Shown here piece after piece: positions 14,341-20,383 of a stretch of 20,383 nt of DNA. The position numbers and the translations under genes were made by a program. This stretch comes from Bacillota bacterium. GTDB taxonomy: Bacteria > Bacillota > Clostridia > Christensenellales > Aristaeellaceae. The notes below the pieces were generated by a model. The model was not told where the DNA came from. It saw only the letters and a program-made list of their open reading frames with translations, and searched no databases. The stretch is taken from the NCBI GenBank assembly GCA_023443705.1, contig JAEZTD010000211.1:1-20383 (forward strand). Direction: 5' to 3'. Each line of letters begins with the position of its first letter. Positions within the stretch are counted from its first letter, which is position 1.

Positions 14341-16686
14341 GGTTTTTCGCGCCTGCATCCGCCGGAATATACGGGTAATCAGCATATTTACGCCGAAATA
14401 GCAGGGAATTGCCGCGATGCCGGCGGGGATGAGCAATTGCCCGGCGCCCACCGAGAGCGGCGTAAGCTCAAAGAAGTGCGGGAAGCCCAGGAGCGCCGTT
14501 ACCAGCGACAGAACCGACAGCGTAAACACCAGCGCCCGCTTCCAGTTGAGGGGCCAGCAGGCGCTCAAGAGCACCATCAGCCCCACGGCGGAGAGGTACA
14601 GGGCGGCCAGCGTGCCGGTCTCGGCGGCGGACAGGCGGCGGGACGCGCCGACAAACGACAGCACCCACGCGCCCAGCGCGATGACGAGGCCACCGGGCAG
14701 CGCCCGCGACAGAACATAGGGCATGAAGCGGCCTTCCACCCGGGCGCGGTTGGGCTCCAGTGCCAACAGGAACGAAGGCACGCCCACCGCCAGTGTGGAG
14801 AACAGCGTCAGCTGAATCGGCACGAAGGGGTAGACTGCGCCCGTGATGAGGGACAGTAGCGCCAGGAGGAACGAGAACACCGTCTTGTTCAGAAACAGCG
14901 ACGCCGACCGGCGGATGTTGTTGATAACCCGCCGCCCCTCCATCACCACCTCCGGCATCGAGGCGAAGTTGCAGTCGAGCAGCACGAGGTTCGCCACCTG
15001 CCGCGCCGCGTCGCTGCCGGAGGCCATCGCGACGGAGCAGTCCGCCGCCTTCAGCGCCGGGATGTCGTTGACGCCGTCTCCGGTCATCGCGACGGTATGG
15101 CCCTGGGCCTTCAGCGCTTCGACCAGTTCCTTTTTCTGCCGCGGCGTCACCCGGCCGAAGACCTGATGCCGTGCCGCCGCGTTCTTAATGTCTTCCGGAG
15201 TTTTCAGCGTCGTCGCGTCCACAAAGCGCTCGGCGCCCTGGACGCCAGCGCAGGCGGCGATGGCGGAGACCGTCGCCGCGTCGTCGCCGGAGATCACCTT
15301 GATCTCAACGCCTTCGCGCGCAAAGAACGCGAGTGTTTCCGGTGCTTCCGGGCGGATCTCATCCGTCAGCAGCACGAGGGCGAGGGGCTTTAGCCCCTCG
15401 GGCAAGCAGTCCCCGTTCAGAGGACAGGGAGATTTCGCCACCACGAGCACCCGTATGGCGCAGGAGGCGAGCGCTTCGACCCTGCGGCGGAAGCCCTCGT
15501 CCGCGCCGGGCAGCACAAATTGGGGTGCGCCCAGCACGACGGCCTCGCCGTCCACCTCCGCGCCCGACCACTTGCGCGCCGAGGAGAAAGGCACCACGGA
15601 GCCGGATTTCGCGGCGGGGTCGCCGGGGAAGCGGGGGAGGAGCGCCTTCGCCGTGGCGTCTGATCCACCCACCGCGCGCAGCATCGCGCCCAAGAGACGC
15701 CCGCATTCGGCCTCGTCGCCGGACAGGATCTCGAGGCGCTCAAAGGCCATGTTGCCGGAGGTGATGGTGCCGGTCTTGTCGAGACACAGTACGTCCACCC
15801 GGGCGAGGTCCTCCATTGAATAGAGGGACTGCACCAGTGTTTTTCTGCGGGAGAGCCGCACGACGCCCACCGCCAGCGCCACGCTGGTCAGGAGGATCAG
15901 CCCTTCCGGGATCATGCCGATCATCGCGGCGACGGAGGAGACCACGCTGTCCCGAAGCGGCGCGCCGCCCAGGTAGCGCTGGAAAAACAGGATCAGCCCC
16001 AGCGGCACGATGACAAAACTCAATCCCCGGATCAGCGCGTTCAACGAGCGCATCAGTTCGGATTTGGGCGGCGCGATCTTCTTCGCCTCCTGCTCGACAG
16101 ACGCCGCGTAGGTGTGGCTTCCGACGCGCTCCACCTGGGCGACGCACTTTCCCGAGACCACGAAGCTGCCGGAGAGCAGAAGGTCGCTTGCGTGTTTTCT
16201 GACCGGCAGGCTTTCGCCGGTCAAAAGCGATTCGTCCATTTCGACGTAGCCGTCCCTCAGCGCCGCGTCCACCGGGACCTGATTGCCCGTTTCAAAGAGG
16301 ATCAGGTCGTCCGTGACGACATGATCCACTGGGATCGCATTTACGCACCCGTTTCGGATGACCTTGGCCTCCGGCGCGATCACCAGCTTCAGCTTTTCCA
16401 CCGCGCGCATGGCGCGGATGGCCTGAAATGTGCCGATGACCGCGTTGGACGCGACGACGCCCATGAACAGCGCGTTCCGGAACGAGCCGACCGAAATCAC
16501 GGCCACGGCCAGCGCCAGGTTCAGAAGGTTAAAAAGCGTCAGAAGGTTCTCGCGAAGGATCGAAGCCACCGACTTGCCCGGTTTTTCGGGCGCGCGGTTA
16601 ATAAGCCCCTCGCGCGCGCGGATCTGAACTTCCGCGTCGGTCAGGCCGGTCTCAAGGGGGGTCAGCGGTTTTGTCAGGTCTCCCAT
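14329..16686 (-). CDS. CtpE-like cation-transporting P-type ATPase
   Basis: This 785-residue ATP-driven membrane pump has an actuator domain with LLTGES (~154-159) and a membrane ion-site motif MIPEGL (~258-263). The phosphorylation site is DKTGT, with Asp303. The hinge is MTGDGVNDIPALK and the C-terminal region holds about six membrane segments. The overall pattern (N-terminal GLTDAEV, VSSVAAMIGMIPEGL, VVRLSRRKTLVQSL) follows the CtpE group, whose mycobacterial member is implicated in calcium uptake. I infer calcium or another divalent cation without certainty. Heavy-metal Cys motifs (CPC and an N-terminal CxxC) are absent. The start overlaps the preceding YigZ gene by 13 bases, so it belongs to the same operon. 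A GAGGAG site lies about 11 bases upstream. Confidence 0.92.
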   Translation of the reverse strand: MGDLTKPLTPLETGLTDAEVQIRAREGLINRAPEKPGKSVASILRENLLTLFNLLNLALAVAVISVGSFRNALFMGVVASNAVIGTFQAIRAMRAVEKLKLVIAPEAKVIRNGCVNAIPVDHVVTDDLILFETGNQVPVDAALRDGYVEMDESLLTGESLPVRKHASDLLLSGSFVVSGKCVAQVERVGSHTYAASVEQEAKKIAPPKSELMRSLNALIRGLSFVIVPLGLILFFQRYLGGAPLRDSVVSSVAAMIGMIPEGLILLTSVALAVGVVRLSRRKTLVQSLYSMEDLARVDVLCLDKTGTITSGNMAFERLEILSGDEAECGRLLGAMLRAVGGSDATAKALLPRFPGDPAAKSGSVVPFSSARKWSGAEVDGEAVVLGAPQFVLPGADEGFRRRVEALASCAIRVLVVAKSPCPLNGDCLPEGLKPLALVLLTDEIRPEAPETLAFFAREGVEIKVISGDDAATVSAIAACAGVQGAERFVDATTLKTPEDIKNAAARHQVFGRVTPRQKKELVEALKAQGHTVAMTGDGVNDIPALKAADCSVAMASGSDAARQVANLVLLDCNFASMPEVVMEGRRVINNIRRSASLFLNKTVFSFLLALLSLITGAVYPFVPIQLTLFSTLAVGVPSFLLALEPNRARVEGRFMPYVLSRALPGGLVIALGAWVLSFVGASRRLSAAETGTLAALYLSAVGLMVLLSACWPLNWKRALVFTLSVLSLVTALLGFPHFFELTPLSVGAGQLLIPAGIAAIPCYFGVNMLITRIFRRMQARKTLHP

Positions 16687-17306
16687 GCTCTGTACATCTC
16701 CTCAAACCGGATCGGCGCGACGCGGCCGTCCGTGGCGGTGATGATGTCCGCCAAGAATGCTTCTTCGTCCTGACATTTCACGACCAGCGTCAGCGTCACA
16801 ACGTCTGTAAAGATCTTGTCCTCGACCACCACCGGCTGGCTCTTCAGATGGTGCTCCACCCGCCCGAGAAGCGGATAGTCCACGTCCATCGCGTAGCGGG
16901 CGGTGGGGTACATCGCGCCGATGCCTGCCGCGTCCACCGCCACCTGCGCCCCCTGGGCGTAGGCGCGCACGAGGCCCCCGGCCCCGAGCAGGATGCCGCC
17001 GAAGTAGCGGGTGACCACCACGCAGCAGTCGGTTACGCCCTTGGCGCGCATGACCTCAAGCACGGGCATGCCCGCGGTGCCGGAGGGCTCGCCGTCGTCG
17101 CTGAAGCGCATCACGCCCATGTTGGACCCCAGGATGTAGGCGTAGACGTTGTGGTTGGCCTCCCGGTGCTTCGCGCGGATTTCAGAGAGGAACGCCAGCG
17201 CCTCCTCTTCCGTGGCGGCGGGGGCGGCATGACCGATGAAGCGCGACCGGCTGACGAGAAACTCGTCAGCGGCGCGCTTCAGAAGGGTTTTGTAGGGCGT
17301 CATCAT
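16674..17306 (-). CDS. yigZ: YigZ/IMPACT family protein
   Basis: This 210-residue protein has the family hallmarks: SRFIGHAAPA near the N-terminus, then FSDDGEPSGTAGMPVLEVM, then VTRYFGGILLGAGGLVRAY. The C-terminal ~75 residues fit the second small alpha/beta domain of the family. The biochemical role of bacterial YigZ proteins is not settled. Links to translation have been proposed from the eukaryotic IMPACT relatives. The start is the first of two adjacent ATGs, at 17306, overlapping the tyrS stop by 4 bases. A longer in-frame reading upstream is only tyrS in another frame. It overlaps the ATPase gene at its 3' end. Confidence 0.94.
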   Translation of the reverse strand: MMTPYKTLLKRAADEFLVSRSRFIGHAAPAATEEEALAFLSEIRAKHREANHNVYAYILGSNMGVMRFSDDGEPSGTAGMPVLEVMRAKGVTDCCVVVTRYFGGILLGAGGLVRAYAQGAQVAVDAAGIGAMYPTARYAMDVDYPLLGRVEHHLKSQPVVVEDKIFTDVVTLTLVVKCQDEEAFLADIITATDGRVAPIRFEEMYRAWET

Positions 17307-18541
17307 TTGGCGAGGAACACACGGTGGTAGCTCTTCTTGCCGCGGCGAAGGAGGAGCCCGTTTTTCAGTTGTTCCGCCGTGGCGCGCTCGTCCACATCGG
17401 TCACCTTTTCGTTTTCGACATACAGACCGCCACCCTCGATGGCCTTTCGCGCCTCGCCCTTGGACTTGGTCAGCCCCGTCAGCGCGCACAGCGCCACGAG
17501 GCGGGGGTCCTCATTAAACTGCTCCAGCGTGATGTGGGGCGGCGGGATGCGGGCGGCGTCGCCGCCGCCGCCGAAGAGCGCCTCGGCGGCCTCGCGGGCC
17601 TTCTCGGCCTCGGCCTCGCCGTGGATCAGCTTCGTGACCTCGAAGGCCAATATGCGCTTGGCCTCGTTGATTCCGGAGCCCTCGAGGGACGCGAGCCGCC
17701 GGACCTCGTCCATCGGCAGGAACGTGAGTAGCGACAGGCACTTTTCCACGTCCTGATCGTCCACGTTGCGGAAGTACTGGTAGAAGTCGTAGGGGCTGGT
17801 GCGGTTCGGGTCGAGCCACAGCGCGCCCTTTTCAGTCTTGCCCATCTTGCGGCCGTCGTGGGTCAGAAGGAGCTTGAACGTCAGCGCGAAGGCGGGTTTG
17901 CCCTCCTTGCGGCGGATCAGGTCCGCGCCGGAGAGCATGTTGCTCCACTGGTCGTCGCCGCCGGTCTGCAGAACGCAGCCCAGGCGGTGGAACAGCACCA
18001 GGAAGTCGTAGCTCTGCATCAGCATGTAGTTGAACTCGAGGAACGTCAATCCCTTTTCAAGGCGCTGCTTGTAGCAGTCGGCGGTCAGCATCCGGTTGAC
18101 CGAGAACAGCGCGCCCACGTCGCGAAGGAAGTCCACATACTTGAGCTCCCGCAGCCAGTCCGCGTTGTTGGTGAGGATGGCGCAGTTGGGCTTGGTGGGG
18201 TCGAAGTCGAGAAAGCGCGCCATCTGGTTTTTGACGGCCAGCACGTTATTGTCGATGTCTTCGACGGTCAGCATCCGGCGCATGTCGGTCTTGCCCGACG
18301 GGTCGCCCACCATCGCGGTGCCGCCGCCCATCAGCGCGATGGGCCGGTGGCCCGCCTTCTGCAGGTGGCTCATGGCCATGATCGGGATGTAGTGGCCGAT
18401 GTGCAGGCTGTCGGCGGTGGGGTCAAAGCCGGTGTAGAAGGTGACCGGCTCGCCCGATTGAAACAATTTCTCCAATTCCTCTTCAAAGGTGATCTGCGCG
18501 ACGAAGCCGCGTTCGCGCAGGATGTCAAGGCCAGATTTCAT
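17303..18541 (-). CDS. tyrS: Tyrosyl-tRNA synthetase
   Basis: This 412-residue class I synthetase charges tRNA-Tyr with tyrosine. The HIGH motif is at 47-50 in FDPTADSLHIGHYIP. The KMSKS loop reads KMGKT within HDGRKMGKTEKG. Tyrosine-recognition elements include YTGFDPTA and the FNYMLMQSYDF stretch with the downstream GGDDQWSNM. A C-terminal S4-like domain (ARKAIEGGGLYVENEKVTD) binds the tRNA. Length is typical. The ATG at 18541 overlaps the aminotransferase stop (ATGA). It is the second gene behind a tyrosine-specifier T-box, so its expression should rise when uncharged tRNA-Tyr accumulates. Confidence 0.98.
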   Translation of the reverse strand: MKSGLDILRERGFVAQITFEEELEKLFQSGEPVTFYTGFDPTADSLHIGHYIPIMAMSHLQKAGHRPIALMGGGTAMVGDPSGKTDMRRMLTVEDIDNNVLAVKNQMARFLDFDPTKPNCAILTNNADWLRELKYVDFLRDVGALFSVNRMLTADCYKQRLEKGLTFLEFNYMLMQSYDFLVLFHRLGCVLQTGGDDQWSNMLSGADLIRRKEGKPAFALTFKLLLTHDGRKMGKTEKGALWLDPNRTSPYDFYQYFRNVDDQDVEKCLSLLTFLPMDEVRRLASLEGSGINEAKRILAFEVTKLIHGEAEAEKAREAAEALFGGGGDAARIPPPHITLEQFNEDPRLVALCALTGLTKSKGEARKAIEGGGLYVENEKVTDVDERATAEQLKNGLLLRRGKKSYHRVFLAK

Positions 18542-19752
18542 TTGGAACCCTCCGTTTTAATGGATTCAAGCGTCTCCAGGATGACCGGGGTCAGGCGCGC
18601 CATGCCCTCCGCCACGTCCTCAGACTTTCCGTTCGAGAAGTTGAGGCGCAGGGTGTTCAGGCGGCAGCCGTCAAAGTAGAAGTGGGTGCCGGGCACGAAG
18701 GCGACGTTCTTCTCAATCGCCATTTTGAGCATCTTCAGGGCGTCCGCGCCCTCCGGCAGCTGCGCCCAGACGAACAGGCCGCCCTCCGGCCGGGTGTGGG
18801 TGACCGACGGCGGGAGCTTGCCCAGCCCTTCCAGCATCACCTGAAGCCGCGTCTTGTAGTCGGCGCAGATGCGCTCAAGGTGCTTTGGCATCCGGCCGCT
18901 GCGCAGGTACCCGTCCACGATGGCCTGGTTGAGAAGCGGGGAGTGTACGTCCGTCGCCTGCTTGCCGATGACCATCTTCTTCAAAAGCTCTTCGTTGTCC
19001 ACCACCGCGTAGCCCACCCGGAGGCCCGGCGCGATCACCTTGGAGAAGCTGCCCAGGTACACCACCCAGCCCGATTCGTCAAAGGACTTGATGGACGGGA
19101 GCGGCTCTCCGGTAAAGCGCACGTCGCGGTAGGGGTCGTCCTCGGCCAGCACCACGCCGTACTTCGCGGCGAGAACCGCAAGCTGTTTACGCCGTTCGAA
19201 GGCGAGCGTCCTTCCGGTGGGGTTCTGGAAGGTGGGGATGACGTACATCAGCTTCGGGCGGTATCGCCGGATCGCCTCCTCCGCCGCCTCGACGATCACG
19301 CCGTTTTCGTCGGTTTCCAGCGCTTTCAGGTCCGCCCGGTAGGTGCGCAGCGTGTGCAGCGCGCCGAGGAACGTGGGGGATTCCACCAGAACCGCGTCGC
19401 CCGGGTTCAGAAGGGCCTTCGCCAGGAGGTCCATCGCCTGCTGGGAGCCCTGGGTCGGGAGAATCCGCTCGGGCCGTGCCGCGACGCCCGCGCCTTTGAC
19501 GTATTCCGAGATGCTCTCGCGCAGCGGCGCGAAGCCCTCCGTTGCGCCGTACTGCAAAATCGTCCAGCCGTGTTTTTCGAGCGCCTCGCGCCCGATTTCC
19601 GAAATGACCTCCGGCTCCAGCGCGCTTGCGGCGGGGTTGCCGCCCGCAAACGAAATCATGCCCGGCTTCGCGAGCAGGTGGAAGATTTCGCGGATCGCGC
19701 TGCCGCTGAGGCCGCGCATCTGGCTGGCCAGCATATCCTGGGTGAACTGCAT
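18538..19752 (-). CDS. PLP-dependent class I/II aminotransferase, probably aromatic
   Basis: This 404-residue fold-type I aminotransferase belongs to the LysN/MocR-type group. It shows ISFAGGNPA, LQYGATEGFAPLRE, TQGSQQAMDLLAKALL, IPTFQNPTGRTL, AEDDPYRDVRF and the PLP lysine in GSFSKVIAPGLRVGY. Members of this group act on 2-aminoadipate, aromatic or branched-chain amino acids. Substrate is not readable from sequence. Because it is the first gene after a tyrosine T-box and overlaps tyrS, I infer it forms tyrosine (from 4-hydroxyphenylpyruvate or prephenate), with phenylalanine also possible. The ATG at 19752 follows GGGAGGG by seven bases. The longer reading upstream runs through the T-box terminator and is not used. 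Confidence 0.93.
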   Translation of the reverse strand: MQFTQDMLASQMRGLSGSAIREIFHLLAKPGMISFAGGNPAASALEPEVISEIGREALEKHGWTILQYGATEGFAPLRESISEYVKGAGVAARPERILPTQGSQQAMDLLAKALLNPGDAVLVESPTFLGALHTLRTYRADLKALETDENGVIVEAAEEAIRRYRPKLMYVIPTFQNPTGRTLAFERRKQLAVLAAKYGVVLAEDDPYRDVRFTGEPLPSIKSFDESGWVVYLGSFSKVIAPGLRVGYAVVDNEELLKKMVIGKQATDVHSPLLNQAIVDGYLRSGRMPKHLERICADYKTRLQVMLEGLGKLPPSVTHTRPEGGLFVWAQLPEGADALKMLKMAIEKNVAFVPGTHFYFDGCRLNTLRLNFSNGKSEDVAEGMARLTPVILETLESIKTEGSK

Positions 19753-19771
19753 GAAATTTCCCTCCCGATGA

Positions 19772-19807
19772 TAAAAACAGCCGCCCACCCCTGATGGGGA
19801 AGGCGGC
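19772..19807 (-). terminator. Regulated terminator of the T-box leader
   Basis: GCCGCC (19807-19802) and CCCC pair with GGGG and GGCGGC (19785-19780) around an ATCA loop, followed by TGTTTTTAT. The 5' arm lies directly after the T-box core, so antiterminator and terminator pairings exclude each other. Confidence 0.9.
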
Positions 19808-20015
19808 GATGCCGCGGTACCACTTCCGTTTACCGCCAAAATGGCGGCCTCTGGGCGCTTTCACGGGCGCTGGCCGGAACAGGCTACAGCCTCCATGTGG
19901 AGGGTTCGCTCGTTCCGCTCCGGGATGTATTCGGCGCGGGCCGCGCACCCCCTCTCACCAACCGGGGGCTCTCTTGGGCACGGGATCGGCGCGTACTTGT
20001 TCCCATCATCGCGTT
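19772..20015 (-). promoter_or_regulatory. T-box riboswitch with tyrosine (UAC) specifier
   Basis: The leader of the aminotransferase-tyrS operon has the conserved T-box core GTGGTACCGCG (19823-19813), which pairs with the NCCA end of uncharged tRNA. An overlapping GC-rich terminator follows it. Stem I shows GGAACAAGTAC near its 5' end. The specifier loop reads GAATACA at 19932-19926, where the codon after GAA is UAC (19929-19927), tyrosine. Binding of uncharged tRNA-Tyr should stabilise the antiterminator and allow read-through. The specifier call is by hand alignment to the usual GAA-codon-A pattern and agrees with tyrS being in the operon. Confidence 0.92.
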
Positions 20016-20021
20016 TTCATG

Positions 20022-20050
20022 AATATAGCATCCTTTCGCCCTTTTGTCAA
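20022..20050 (-). promoter_or_regulatory. Promoter of the aminotransferase-tyrS operon
   Basis: A perfect TTGACA (20050-20045) and TATATT (20027-20022) are spaced by exactly 17 bases, just upstream of the T-box leader. The predicted start of transcription is about 20015. Confidence 0.92.
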
Positions 20051-20091
20051 CCGCGGGCAAAGGTTTTGAAGCGGAGGATACTACGAACCCG

Positions 20092-20383
20092 TCAGGGCGT
20101 CCGCTGCACCAGCGTGAAGGTGGACTTTGCGGGCCACAGCATGACAGACTGCCGGATTCGGTATTTCTGCATCTCTTTGTTGGCGAGAATGCGCGGCCTC
20201 GCGTAGCGGTACATCTCGTACAGCGAGACGATCCTGCTGCCGTTCGCGTCGGCGTACAGCTTTCCCTGCTCCCAGTTGGCCGCCTGTATGCCGGCGCCCT
20301 TCGCGAGGTAATAGGTGAAAAGCGAGGCGCCGCCGTAGACCGCTCCGTCCAGGATGTAGGATTCCTCGGACACGGCGCAGGAA
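20092..20383 (-). CDS. Unrecognised protein, C-terminal fragment (runs off the window)
   Basis: The frame is open to the right edge, so only the last ~96 residues are seen. The piece contains SYILDGAVYGGASLFTYYLA, a soluble-looking stretch KLYADANGSRIVSLYEMYRY and a basic end. A GTG near the edge could be read as a start, but nothing supports it over a longer gene. It is on the same strand as the T-box operon and ends 42 bases before that operon's -35, so it is a separate transcription unit. I do not recognise the family. Confidence 0.6.
   Translation of the reverse strand, partial: SCAVSEESYILDGAVYGGASLFTYYLAKGAGIQAANWEQGKLYADANGSRIVSLYEMYRYARPRILANKEMQKYRIRQSVMLWPAKSTFTLVQRTP

Noticed and set aside
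17307..17489. N-terminal extension of the YigZ protein
   Set aside because: It is the 3' part of tyrS read in another frame. The ATG overlapping the tyrS stop gives the usual family length.
18682..19794. Long plus-strand frames across the GC-rich operon
   Set aside because: High GC leaves stop-poor antisense frames. None has motifs, and all lie opposite clearly identified genes.
19753..19839. N-terminal extension of the aminotransferase
   Set aside because: It would translate the T-box terminator and T run. The ATG at 19752 has a strong ribosome binding site and fits the family start.
1..20383. CRISPR array
   Set aside because: Reading the noncoding stretches shows no regularly spaced short repeats.

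Overview
The window looks like a chromosomal segment of a GC-rich member of the Clostridia (Firmicutes). The evidence is a T-box leader, strong GGAGG-type ribosome binding sites, a LytS-type 5TM sensor fused to PAS/GGDEF/EAL domains, Clostridia-type large serine recombinases, and the gene set on the right. Family or genus cannot be told from the sequence alone.

Region A (1-1808) is a complete IS256-family element. It starts exactly at base 1 and has inserted into the 5' end of an older IS5-type transposase gene. Region B (1809-6030) holds two minus-strand cyclic-di-GMP genes: a membrane sensor with PAS domains, a degenerate GGDEF domain and an intact EAL domain, followed by a PAS-GGDEF diguanylate cyclase.

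Region C (6078-12190) is a mosaic accessory island. It contains a decayed metallophosphoesterase 3' end, a decayed minus-strand serine recombinase 3' end, a large serine recombinase that has lost its catalytic N-terminus, and two unrecognised minus-strand genes. Those two genes are bracketed by a ~130 bp direct repeat of the recombinase 3' end. Beyond them is a stand-alone reverse transcriptase (459 aa, YCDD) preceded by about 295 nt of structured, apparently noncoding sequence. That leader has its own promoter with a consensus -10. Its layout matches the defence-associated reverse transcriptases (DRT/UG class, DRT2-like) and it is the most interesting system here. The island is visibly more AT-rich than the right-hand part and ends beside a tRNA-Ser(CGA) gene whose 3' end faces it.

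Region D (12191-20383) is GC-rich core sequence, all on the minus strand. A strong promoter and a T-box riboswitch with a tyrosine (UAC) specifier precede a PLP aminotransferase, then tyrS, a YigZ/IMPACT protein, a CtpE-like P-type ATPase, ilvE and an RluA-type pseudouridine synthase. The first four gene junctions and the last are overlaps. The one gap carries a candidate internal promoter for ilvE. A partial unrecognised gene runs off the right edge. The tyrosine T-box suggests the first aminotransferase makes tyrosine or another aromatic amino acid, so supply and tRNA charging would be controlled together.
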